Source: an uncultured bacterium
Lineage (GTDB): Bacteria; Actinomycetota; Coriobacteriia; Coriobacteriales; Coriobacteriaceae
NCBI GenBank assembly: GCA_958349055.1
Contig: CATWBO010000006.1
Span: forward strand, 1-64,000
Length of the DNA stretch: 64,000 nucleotides
Direction: 5' to 3'
The notes beneath the pieces are model-generated. The model was not told where the DNA came from and did no database searches. It was given only the letters and a program-made list of their open reading frames with translations. Each line of letters opens with the position of its first letter. Within the stretch, counting starts at the first letter, position 1. Shown here piece by piece: positions 52,468 to 60,508 of this stretch. A program made the position numbers and the translations under genes.

Positions 52468-52506
52468 CTTGTTGTCATCGCTATCTTTGAGCGCGAACGC
52501 CTCGCG

Positions 52507-53208
52507 CTACAGACCGCGAATGCGCACGGCCTCGGGCGGAAACTCTTGCTCGCCGGCATCGGTCTTGATGGTCGCGCGGCCCCAGATGTCCAGGCCCGCA
52601 AACACGCCGACCGCGAGCGGCAGGCCGTTGGGCGACACCGCCGCGACCTGACGACCCAGCAGCGGCACCATATCGAAGTACTCACCCAGCACGGGAGCCA
52701 GCGGACCGGCAGCGCCCTGTGGCGTGTTGGCGACAACCGCCCAGGCGTCAACGCGAACGAGCACCGCCGCGACCAGCGCCTCGACCAGCACCTCGTCGCC
52801 CATATCCACGCCGAGCTCGTTCAGTGCTGTGCGCTCAACATCCACCGTCACGGCACCGAACATGCCCGCGGCACCGGCACCGCCGTTGACGGCGACGCGC
52901 GCGAGCGACGTCTCAAACGCAGGCGCGCCGCACGCGATGTCACTCGGCCACTGGATGCCCACCTTGCCGGCAAGCCCCAGGCCCGGCGTCGATGCCGTGC
53001 CCACAAGCGCGTCCATCATGCCCATCGCGGCCACAAACGGCAGGCCGTGGAAGGCATGCATGTTCACATCGGGGCGCACGACCAGCGAAAACGTCAACGA
53101 CGCCTCGCCCGCGCTCCACGCGCACCAGCCCGCGGACATGCCCTCGCGGCCCGCGTCACGCGCCGCGTCGAGCTCGGCACCGGCAGCAACAGCATTCATC
53201 TCGATCAT
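52507..53208 (-). CDS. Biotin-protein-ligase-like protein with degenerate active site
   Basis: 233 residues that follow the BPL/BirA fold: LTFSLVVRP, GIQWPSDI (normally KWPND), a helix LGVDMGDEVLVEALVAAVL, then the C-terminal SH3-like domain LGRQVAAVSPNGLPLAVGVFAGLDIWGRATIKTDAGEQEF. The catalytic GRGRxG loop is missing, the KWPND lysine reads Gln, and the K-x-x-G-I-L strand is not conserved. It is therefore probably not an active biotin ligase; it could be a lipoyl/octanoyl-like or regulatory paralogue. The ATG abuts the folP-folK TAG with no gap, so it is translationally coupled. Confidence 0.6.
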   Translation of the reverse strand: MIEMNAVAAGAELDAARDAGREGMSAGWCAWSAGEASLTFSLVVRPDVNMHAFHGLPFVAAMGMMDALVGTASTPGLGLAGKVGIQWPSDIACGAPAFETSLARVAVNGGAGAAGMFGAVTVDVERTALNELGVDMGDEVLVEALVAAVLVRVDAWAVVANTPQGAAGPLAPVLGEYFDMVPLLGRQVAAVSPNGLPLAVGVFAGLDIWGRATIKTDAGEQEFPPEAVRIRGL

Positions 53209-54951
53209 CTACATGCGCCCCAATTCGCCCACGATATGGCCCACGCGGTCCTCGGGCTCCTTGACCTCGACGCCGTTGTAGCGGAAGAACCGCGCCGGAT
53301 CGTGCATCAGATCCTCGAGCGGCACCAGCACAAAGTCGCGCTCGCCGATCAGCGGATGCGGCAGGCGCAGCTTTTTGCCGCCGTGGGTCTCGCCGTCCAT
53401 CCACAGCAGGTCCAAGTCGATGGTGCGCGGGCCGTTGGCCTTGGCCTTTTTGGAACGGTCGCGGCCCAGCTCGGCCTCGATCTTCATGAGCTCGTCGAGC
53501 AGCACCAATGGCGCCAGCTCGGTCTTGATCTCGATGACGGCGTTGGCAAACGCGTCCTGGCGCGTCTCGTAGGCCGGCTCGCTCTCGTAGATCTTGGAGG
53601 AGTTGGACACGCAGGTGAGTGGAATCTCGGCGATCATGTCGCGTGCGGCGCGGATGTTGTCGCAGCGATGCCCCAGGTTAGAGCCCACGGCCACAAACGC
53701 ACGGCGCGGCTGCGGCTTGGCAACCGCCCAGTAGCCGTTCAGGAACTGCGCAAAACCCGCGGCGTCGTGCACGCGCACGATGTTGGCACCGGCCTGGATG
53801 GCGCCCAGGCACACGCCAAACGTAGCGGCATCGCGCTCGGCGGCCTCGGTCACGCCCGAGACGGCACCCACAAAGCGCTTGCGCGATACGGCGCACATGA
53901 GCGGATAGCCCAGTGACGCCATCTTGGCAGTCTCGCGCTGGATGACGATGTCCTCGTTGGCCGTCTTGCCAAAGCCCGGACCGGGATCGATGCAGATGCG
54001 GTCACGCGACACGCCGGCGTGGATGAGCGCGCGGGCCTGGTCGGACAGAAAGCCCATGACGCGGCGCATGATGGGCGCCGAATCGGGCAGGGTGAAGCGG
54101 CGGAGCTGCGAGGTGGGCACGTAGGCTTCCTCGCGGCGGGCGCTGCGGCGCATCATGGCGGCCAGGTGGTCATTGGGCTCCGATGCGGCCTCGGTGGCTG
54201 CGGGCGCGGCCTCGGGCGCGGGTGCGACGGTCTCGGCGGCAGTAGCCTGCTCGACGGCGGGCGCCTCCTGCTCGCTTGCGGGCTCAGACGTGGGCTCCGG
54301 TTCACCAAACGGCAACGAGGGCTGCACCACGCCGCCCGGAAGCTTGGCCTCCGGCTTAGGCTCGCCCAGCAACTTGCCGCGACGGCGACGGGCCGGCTTC
54401 TCGGCCTCGCGTGCGGCCTCGGCAGCCGCCTCGCGCGCCTTCTCGGCAACAAACGCCGCTGCCGAGGTATCGAGCTGCACCGTTGCGTGCGTGCGCGCGG
54501 GCGCGGCGACCTCGCCGGCATGCATCACGATGACGCCGCAGGTGCTCGTCTTAACAAACTCGACCATCTTGGGGTCGGTGAAGCCCGTCACGTCGTTGAC
54601 AATCGAGGCGCCGCAGCGCACGGCCGCCTTGGCAACCGCCACATGACGCGTATCGATCGAGACGATGGCGCCCTCCTTGGCCAGCGCGCGCACAACGGGC
54701 AGCACGCGGCGCGCCTCCTCGTCGGGGTTGACCGGGGTAAAACCGGGGCGCGTGGACTCGCCGCCCACGTCGATGACGTCGGCGCCGGCGTCGAGCATCG
54801 CCAGGCCATACTCGATGGCGGCATCCGGGTCGAAGTGCTCCCCGCCGTCGCTAAACGAATCGGGCGTCACGTTGAGGACGCCCATGATGCGCGGACGGTC
54901 AAAGCTGAGCTCGTACTTTCCGCACCGCCATGTCTTGCTGTCGTTCGCCAT
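53209..54951 (-). CDS. Bifunctional dihydropteroate synthase / HPPK (FolP-FolK fusion) with large insertion
   Basis: 580 residues. DHPS part: MGVLNVTPDSFSDGG, DVGGESTRPG, IDTRHVAVA, NDVTGF, IDPGPGFGKT, SRKRFVG, RVHD. A Glu/Ala/Pro-rich insertion of about 150 residues interrupts it between VIVMHAGEVA and the LRRFTLPDSAPIMRRV helix. HPPK part (about 425-580): VAVGSNLGHRCDNI and GPRTIDLDLLWMDGE. The two join pterin pyrophosphate to p-aminobenzoate and make its precursor, consecutive steps of folate synthesis. ATG 54951 lies 6 nt after AGGAGG. Other folate genes are not in the window. Confidence 0.9.
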   Translation of the reverse strand: MANDSKTWRCGKYELSFDRPRIMGVLNVTPDSFSDGGEHFDPDAAIEYGLAMLDAGADVIDVGGESTRPGFTPVNPDEEARRVLPVVRALAKEGAIVSIDTRHVAVAKAAVRCGASIVNDVTGFTDPKMVEFVKTSTCGVIVMHAGEVAAPARTHATVQLDTSAAAFVAEKAREAAAEAAREAEKPARRRRGKLLGEPKPEAKLPGGVVQPSLPFGEPEPTSEPASEQEAPAVEQATAAETVAPAPEAAPAATEAASEPNDHLAAMMRRSARREEAYVPTSQLRRFTLPDSAPIMRRVMGFLSDQARALIHAGVSRDRICIDPGPGFGKTANEDIVIQRETAKMASLGYPLMCAVSRKRFVGAVSGVTEAAERDAATFGVCLGAIQAGANIVRVHDAAGFAQFLNGYWAVAKPQPRRAFVAVGSNLGHRCDNIRAARDMIAEIPLTCVSNSSKIYESEPAYETRQDAFANAVIEIKTELAPLVLLDELMKIEAELGRDRSKKAKANGPRTIDLDLLWMDGETHGGKKLRLPHPLIGERDFVLVPLEDLMHDPARFFRYNGVEVKEPEDRVGHIVGELGRM

Positions 54952-55046
54952 GAACATCCTCCTAAAATGCCCACGCCGCCGAGCTTGGGGGGCTGGCGGC
55001 GGGGTCGCTTTGCACTCAGTCTTTCTATTGTATCCGCGCGCGCGGG

Positions 55047-55799
55047 CTAGAACGCAAACGCGGCCGCGATGTCGCAAGAAATCAGCAGGTCGGCATTTGC
55101 ATCCTGATCGGTGGGAGCAAGGTTGCATATGGCCAGCGTATCGCCGGTAAAGTATCGCGTAAGGCCTGCCGCCGGATACACCACGAGCGAGGTTCCGCCC
55201 ACGACAAGGGCATCGGCCGCGGCGATGGCGGCAACGGCACCGGTCAACACGTGCTCGTCGAGCGGCTCTTCGTAGAGCACCACGTCGGGCTTGATGCGGC
55301 CGCCGCATGCGGGACACACGGGCACGCCCGCGGCGTCCTCATGCTCGCGCAAGCAAATCCACTCGGCGCTATAGACCGCGCCGCACGCCTGACAAATGTT
55401 GCGGTGGACCGAGCCGTGCAGCTCAAACACGCGCTCCGAGCCAGCCATCTGGTGCAGGCCATCGATGTTTTGCGTCACCACGGCGTCGAGCCTGCCGGCG
55501 CGCTCCAGTTCGGCCAGCTTAGTGTGGCAGCGGTTGGGCTTGGCGTTAAGGGCGATCATCTTGGTTCGGTAGAAGTCGAAAAACTCCGCCGGGTGCGCCT
55601 CGTAAAAGCCATGCGAGAGCATGGTCTCGGGCGGATAGGCAAACTGCTGGTGATACAGGCCGTCTACGCTGCGGAAATCGGGAATGCCGCTTGCCGTGGA
55701 AACGCCCGCGCCGCCAAAGAACACCACATGGTTATGGGTTTCGAACAGCTCCGCCAGCGCGGCGGAGGCCTGCTTGGGGTCCGATATTGCCTGCGTCAT
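55047..55799 (-). CDS. cobB: NAD-dependent protein deacylase (sirtuin)
   Basis: 250 residues. [17 protein letters not shown] (NAD binding), [12 protein letters not shown], catalytic His in ELHGSVHRN, four zinc cysteines as CQACG and CPACG, and [15 protein letters not shown]. It removes acyl groups from lysines using NAD+. GGAGG lies 6 nt before ATG 55799. It lies 95 bp past the folP-folK start and shares a short divergent region with exonuclease III. Confidence 0.9.
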   Translation of the reverse strand: MTQAISDPKQASAALAELFETHNHVVFFGGAGVSTASGIPDFRSVDGLYHQQFAYPPETMLSHGFYEAHPAEFFDFYRTKMIALNAKPNRCHTKLAELERAGRLDAVVTQNIDGLHQMAGSERVFELHGSVHRNICQACGAVYSAEWICLREHEDAAGVPVCPACGGRIKPDVVLYEEPLDEHVLTGAVAAIAAADALVVGGTSLVVYPAAGLTRYFTGDTLAICNLAPTDQDANADLLISCDIAAAFAF

Positions 55800-55912
55800 A
55801 TATGTCCTCCGTCCGTGTCTTCGGGACGGCGGCGTTCGCACTATCACTCGCGGACTCCGCCCCGCTCTTGTTGCGTTAATCTTAAGCCTGCCAACCCCGT
55901 CGAAAGGACACC

Positions 55913-56731
55913 ATGCCTCAGACTTACACTTTCGCCTCGTGGAACGTCAACGGCCTGCGCGCCGTGCTCAAAAAAGACCCGAGCTTTATCCAGATCGCGC
56001 AGGAACTCAACGTCGATATCCTAGCGCTGCAGGAAACCAAGCTGCAGGAGGGCCAGGTCGATATCAACCTGCCCGGCTATCACCAAACCTGGAGCTACGC
56101 CGAGCGCAAGGGCTACTCGGGCACCGCGGTCTTTAGCCGCCAGGAACCGCTGCGCGTGCTGCGCGCCGACGCGCTGCTGCCCTACGCCGGTGAAGGCGAG
56201 GCAGCCGAGCTCGTTGCCCAAGCCGCGACCGAGGGCCGCGTCTGCGCGCTCGAGTTCGACAAGTTTTGGTTTGTGGACGTCTATACGCCCAACGCCCAAA
56301 ATGAGCTCGCGCGCATCGATGTACGCATGGCATGGGACGATGCCTACCGCGGCTTTTTGACAGGCCTCGAGCGCGAGACCGGCAAACCCGTCGTGACCTG
56401 CGGCGACTTTAACGTGGCGCACGAGGAGATCGACCTTAAGAACCCCAAGTCCAACCGCGGCAACGCAGGCTTTTCGGACGAAGAGCGCGGTAAGTTCACC
56501 GAGCTACTCAACGCCGGCTTTACCGATACCTGGCGCACGGCAAACCCGGACGTCGAGGGCGTCTACAGCTGGTGGAGCTACCGTTTTAATGCCCGTAAGA
56601 ACAACGCCGGCTGGCGCATCGACTACTTCTTGGTAAGCGACGCAATCGCTGCCAACGTGCGCGACACCGGCATCCGCGGCGACATCTTCGGCAGCGACCA
56701 CTGCCCCGTCACCCTCACGCTGGAGCTCTAA
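55913..56731 (+). CDS. xthA: Exodeoxyribonuclease III (AP endonuclease)
   Basis: 272 residues of the EEP fold: SWNVNGLRAVLKK, LQETKLQ (metal Glu), VDVYTPNAQ, TCGDFNVAHEEIDL, WWSYRFNARKNNAGWRIDYFLVS and C-terminal GSDHCPVTLTL with the catalytic His. It cleaves DNA at abasic sites and trims 3' ends in base-excision repair. GAAAGGA precedes ATG 55913. Monocistronic, divergent from the sirtuin gene. Confidence 0.93.
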   Translation: MPQTYTFASWNVNGLRAVLKKDPSFIQIAQELNVDILALQETKLQEGQVDINLPGYHQTWSYAERKGYSGTAVFSRQEPLRVLRADALLPYAGEGEAAELVAQAATEGRVCALEFDKFWFVDVYTPNAQNELARIDVRMAWDDAYRGFLTGLERETGKPVVTCGDFNVAHEEIDLKNPKSNRGNAGFSDEERGKFTELLNAGFTDTWRTANPDVEGVYSWWSYRFNARKNNAGWRIDYFLVSDAIAANVRDTGIRGDIFGSDHCPVTLTLEL

Positions 56732-56750
56732 ACCCAAATGGTCCCTCGGT

Positions 56751-56773
56751 GACGGAGGAAAACGGATCATTTT
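56751..56773. repeat. Conserved block flanking the palindromic elements, copy 3 (inverted)
   Basis: GACGGAGGAAAACGGATCATTTT is the inverse of the 27629-27665 core. A degenerate inverted copy lies at 56979-57012. Confidence 0.6.
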
Positions 56774-56803
56774 GGCCTCGTGGGGCATCCGCGTGGCCCG
56801 TCT

Positions 56804-56963
56804 GCCACGAAACACGCCTATCTACTACGTTTAAGCCGTCACCCTCAACCACAGCAAACAACGCAAAAAGAAAACCGCAGGTAGAAAGCCTGCGGTTTTT
56901 CATAAAACGCGGTTATGGTCGGGGGTATCGACTTAAACGTAGTAGATAGGCCACTTTCGTGGC
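56804..56963. repeat. Palindromic intergenic element B2 (160 bp)
   Basis: 32-bp arms (56804-56835, 56932-56963; core CCTATCTACTACGTTTAAG) match at 29 of 32 positions. The apex AAAACCGCAGG-N7-CCTGCGGTTTT is at 56871-56899. Same length and arm family as 27679-27838. Confidence 0.82.
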
Positions 56964-57051
56964 GAGCACTCCCAACCGATCCCTTGAGGACGAGGGAAAC
57001 GGGCCATTTTTAGCCTTCTGGGGCCGTGACGCCCATCATATGAGTCGCTCG

Positions 57052-57211
57052 TTTCAAAACTATGCCGGTTTACGGGGCTGAATCGCGGATTCCCAACCAT
57101 ACGCAATTCATGCAAAATAAAACCGCAGGTAGACAGCGTGCCCTTTTTCGAAAAATGCCGGTATGGTCGGCCTGCGCCAATCTAGCCCCGTAAACCGGCA
57201 AGGTTTTGAAA
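57052..57211. repeat. Palindromic intergenic element A3 (160 bp)
   Basis: 28-bp arms (57052-57079, 57184-57211) match at 26 of 28 positions, with core TGCCGGTTTACGGGGCT. The apical box AAACCGCAGGTAG is at 57120-57132. Same arm family as 27433-27584. Confidence 0.8.
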
Positions 57212-57254
57212 TGACACCAAAGCAGTATTGATTCTCGCCCCGGTGCAAGCGGCC

Positions 57255-57968
57255 CTACAGCCCGTACTTTACGACAACGCGATTGATGCGACGGCACCAG
57301 GGTTTGTACAGGGCAGCCAAAAACACGCAGGTCGCAAGGCCGTGGGTAATATCGAACGGCACCGCCGTCGCAAGACGCGCCATGGCACCCGCCCAGGTAA
57401 GCGGCTGCACAAAACCGATGATGTCATAAGCGTTGATCACGATGCCATACAGCAGACCCGAGGCGAAGCCATACGCCAGCAGCGCCGGCATGCGCACAGT
57501 GCCGTCGACGCGGTCGAACGCACCCGCGTGCGCCAGCGCACCACCGATATAGCCCACCAGACCCCAGGCATACATCTGCCACGGCGTCCACATACCCTGG
57601 CCAAAAAAGAAGTTGCTGGTCAGAGCGGCCAGCGCACCGACCATAAAGCCATTACGACGGCCAAGTGTCGCCCCTGCAATAATGGCGATGGCACTCACCG
57701 GCTTAAAGTCGGGAATGGGCCCAAACAGGATGCGCCCCGCCGCCGCCAACGCCGCCAACACCAGCGTGGGCATAATCTGACGCAGGCCCGGACGCGATGC
57801 CTCGTAACCCGCAAAAAACAGCGCGAGCACCAGCGCCACCACAACCAGCATGGCAAGCGCCGCCTGCTCAACGCCCGCCACCAGCGCAGCAGCCATCACC
57901 ATCGGCACCGCCAGCAGAAGCGGGATCTCCAGTTTTGCGAGCAGGCGCGCGACGCGATAATCCGTCAT
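57255..57968 (-). CDS. ECF transporter substrate-binding (S) component
   Basis: 237 residues with six membrane segments. IPDFKPVSAIAIIAGATLGRRNGFMVGALAALTSNFFFGQGMWTPWQMYAWGLVGYIGG is very similar in style to cobalamin-type S components such as CbrT, where FKPV and GPWTPWQM recur. A B12-type substrate is thus a reasonable guess but not proven. Last gene of the ECF operon, starting 4 bp after the ATPase stop. The C-terminus is basic. Confidence 0.8.
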   Translation of the reverse strand: MTDYRVARLLAKLEIPLLLAVPMVMAAALVAGVEQAALAMLVVVALVLALFFAGYEASRPGLRQIMPTLVLAALAAAGRILFGPIPDFKPVSAIAIIAGATLGRRNGFMVGALAALTSNFFFGQGMWTPWQMYAWGLVGYIGGALAHAGAFDRVDGTVRMPALLAYGFASGLLYGIVINAYDIIGFVQPLTWAGAMARLATAVPFDITHGLATCVFLAALYKPWCRRINRVVVKYGL

Positions 57969-57972
57969 CCCA

Positions 57973-59424
57973 TCACGCCCTATAAAACACGTTGTCGGCA
58001 AAGAAGTCGGCCGGCGGCTCCATGCAGGCAATCTCGCCGTCGAACATCATGGCGACGTCGTCGGCCACCTGCTCGGCAAAGTCCAGATCGTGCGTGGCCA
58101 TGATGACGGTGCCGCCGGCCTTCGCGTGGTCGCGCAGGGCGTGGGCGATGATGCGGCGGCTGGCCAGGTCCAAGCCCTTGGTGGGCTCGTCGAGCAGCAG
58201 CAGTTCGGGGCCAATCAGCAGCAGCTTTGCCAACGCAAGCAACTGGCGCTGGCCGCCCGAAAGGTCGTACGGATGACGCACCTCCAAGCCCGCCAACCCC
58301 AAGCGCGCCGCCTGCTCCTGCGCCGCGACCTCGTCATATCCGCAGGTCGAAGCCCATTCCATCAGCTCATCGTGCACCGTCTCGGCAACCAGCAATGCCT
58401 TGGGGTTTTGCGGCAGCAATGCCGCCGAAGCCGCCCCACGCATCATGCGACCGCGCTGCAGTTTGGCCGTCTTGGCCAGCACCGAGAGCATCGTCGACTT
58501 ACCGCAGCCGTTACCGCCCACAATCGCATGTACCGCGCCAGCCGAAAACGCCACATCGAGCCCGCGCAGCACCCATCCGGTCGCACGGTCGTAGCGAAAC
58601 CAGCCCTCGCGGATAGCCGCCACACCCGGCGCCGCCCCCGGCGCAGACTGGCAAGCGTCCAACGTCAAAAGCCCCTCACGACCACACAAACTTGTGAGGT
58701 CAGCCACTTCGCAAACGCGGCCACCCTCAATCCGGTACGCGCACGTCGCATATTCGAGCATCGGACGCGGCTGGTGCGTTGCCACGACCACCGTACAACC
58801 CAACTCGCGGTTCACGCGAAACAGCGCGTGCAGAAAATTCTTCTCGGCAACGGGATCGAGCTGAGACGTGGGCTCATCGAGCAGCAGCACGCGCGGGCGG
58901 AGCGCCAGAACGGCCGCCAGCGACAGTAGCTGTTTGCGACCTCCCGAAAGCGTGTCGGTATCGCGGTGGAGCCAATCCTCCAACCCAAAGAAATAGCTAG
59001 TCTCGGCAACACGGCGGCGCATCTCGTCGCGCGACACACCCAGATTTTCCAGGCCAAACGCCATCTCGTGCCACACGGTCTCGCACACGATCTGGTTCTC
59101 GGGGTCCTGAAACACGTAGCTCACGCGCTCCGCAGACGCGCGCACGTCCATGTCGGCAACGTCCTCGCCCAGCACACGCAGCTCGCCAGCGCGCTCGCCC
59201 GCCGGGGCGATCTCGGGCTTGAGCAGCGAGAGCAGCGTCGACTTACCCGATCCGGTACCACCAACCAGCAGCGCAAACGCACCTTGGGGAACAGACCAGT
59301 CGAGCCCCTCGAGCACCGGTGCCCCGGCACCGGGATAGGCAAAACTCAGGCCTCGCACCTCAATCGCCGGCACATCCGAATCGCACGCCGCACCCGACAC
59401 CGAGTCCCCATCCAACCGAGCCAT
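57973..59424 (-). CDS. ECF transporter ATPase, two ABC domains in one chain
   Basis: 483 residues with two complete ABC domains, equal to EcfA and EcfA' fused. Domain 1: GGTGSGKST, LSGGRKQLLSLAAVLALRP, LLLDEPTSQLD, ATHQPR. Domain 2: GGNGCGKST, LSGGQRQLLALAKLL, LLLDEPTKGLD, ATHDLD. It powers vitamin uptake with the T and S components either side. It overlaps the ecfT stop by one base (TGATG). Confidence 0.92.
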   Translation of the reverse strand: MARLDGDSVSGAACDSDVPAIEVRGLSFAYPGAGAPVLEGLDWSVPQGAFALLVGGTGSGKSTLLSLLKPEIAPAGERAGELRVLGEDVADMDVRASAERVSYVFQDPENQIVCETVWHEMAFGLENLGVSRDEMRRRVAETSYFFGLEDWLHRDTDTLSGGRKQLLSLAAVLALRPRVLLLDEPTSQLDPVAEKNFLHALFRVNRELGCTVVVATHQPRPMLEYATCAYRIEGGRVCEVADLTSLCGREGLLTLDACQSAPGAAPGVAAIREGWFRYDRATGWVLRGLDVAFSAGAVHAIVGGNGCGKSTMLSVLAKTAKLQRGRMMRGAASAALLPQNPKALLVAETVHDELMEWASTCGYDEVAAQEQAARLGLAGLEVRHPYDLSGGQRQLLALAKLLLIGPELLLLDEPTKGLDLASRRIIAHALRDHAKAGGTVIMATHDLDFAEQVADDVAMMFDGEIACMEPPADFFADNVFYRA

Positions 59425-60311
59425 CAGCCAAACCTCTTCTCGTCAATCGCGCGCAGCACGCAAGGCAGCGCCATCCAGGCAGCGTACACAACATAGCCCG
59501 GCCACGGCGCGGGCACCGAGAGCTGCGGGTAAAACGAATACTGCGTCGTCGCAATCCACGCCACCGCCACGGCAACCGCGCCAAACAACGCCAGCCCCAC
59601 CAGCGCAACAACATCGCCGCGTCCAAGCCGGTACCGCGCATACGTCGTACGACGCGTCGCGGCGCCCCACCCGCGCGAGCGCATGGCGTCCGCACGCTCA
59701 AGCGAATCTTCCATGCCCCAGCCCATCAGCACGCTCGACGCCCGCAGGCGCGATCGCACGGGATCGATGGGTGCACGCCCCGGCATATCGATCGCGTCCT
59801 GCACCGCCAGCACCGTGCGGCCGCGGCGCAAAAACTGTGGAATAAGCCGCATGCACATCGAGATCATGAGAGCAATCACCGGCGCGGCGTTACCCAAAAG
59901 CGCCAGCACCTTGTCGTACTCGAGCATCGAAGCAGCAGCCTCAAACCACAGCACGCTCGCCACAAATAGCCCGCCCATGCACAGGCCATACACCATGCTT
60001 TCCAAATACACCGCACGCATACCGATGCGGAGCAGCTCCGTCGAACCCGAGGCGCTGAACAGCGGGTTTACCAGCGCGATAATCAAGATCACCGGCAGCT
60101 GCCAGCGAAGCGCACCCAGCGTACGCGCCGCCCCGCGGGTCGCAAAGCCATACGCCAGCCCGCCCGCGAGCGACAGCACAATGAGCACCGGCTGCATCGA
60201 GAACATGGTAAGCCCCAGCGTCAGCACTATATAGAGTGCCGGCACCGCCGGATGCGACATCGAGAATGCCGCGACCGGCTCGGCGGCAGCCCCCTCTTGC
60301 ATGTTGTCCAT
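59424..60311 (-). CDS. ecfT: ECF transporter transmembrane (T) component
   Basis: 295 residues with about six membrane segments. The coupling-helix Ala-Arg-Gly/Ser-type motifs are visible: AIDMPGRAPIDPVRSRLRAS and ADAMRSRGWG (second xRSRG box). It links the ATPase to S components. I use ATG 60311 (GGAGG 6 nt upstream) rather than GTG 60317. It heads an operon T-A/A'-S, the reverse of the common A-A'-T order. Confidence 0.88.
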   Translation of the reverse strand: MDNMQEGAAAEPVAAFSMSHPAVPALYIVLTLGLTMFSMQPVLIVLSLAGGLAYGFATRGAARTLGALRWQLPVILIIALVNPLFSASGSTELLRIGMRAVYLESMVYGLCMGGLFVASVLWFEAAASMLEYDKVLALLGNAAPVIALMISMCMRLIPQFLRRGRTVLAVQDAIDMPGRAPIDPVRSRLRASSVLMGWGMEDSLERADAMRSRGWGAATRRTTYARYRLGRGDVVALVGLALFGAVAVAVAWIATTQYSFYPQLSVPAPWPGYVVYAAWMALPCVLRAIDEKRFG

Positions 60312-60508
60312 GGGCACCCTCCGCCCCTCTACTCAAACATCGACGCCAAGCCGCCAGCACCGCCCGCAAGCAGCACAAACGCCGAGCCGGCAGCCCAAAC
60401 CTCGGCCGTGGCGCGCCAATCGTTACGCGCTCATCATATGCCTGCGGTATCATATTGCGCCGTGTATCGTTTCCAAACGCACGTCTCTATAACGTAACAG
60501 GAGATCAC

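Larger units (their letters stand above)
56732..57254. other. Convergent junction with palindromic elements B2 and A3
   Basis: 523 bp between xthA and the ECF S-component gene. It holds the conserved block (56751-56773, inverted), element B2 (56804-56963), a degenerate block (56979-57012) and element A3 (57052-57211). No gene is visible. Confidence 0.7.

Noticed and set aside
60329..60430. 33-codon minus-strand frame with a hydrophobic stretch (AAGSAFVLLAGGAGGLASMFE)
   Set aside because: No start codon; it might be a gene remnant in the glmU/ecfT intergenic region, but it is too short to support.
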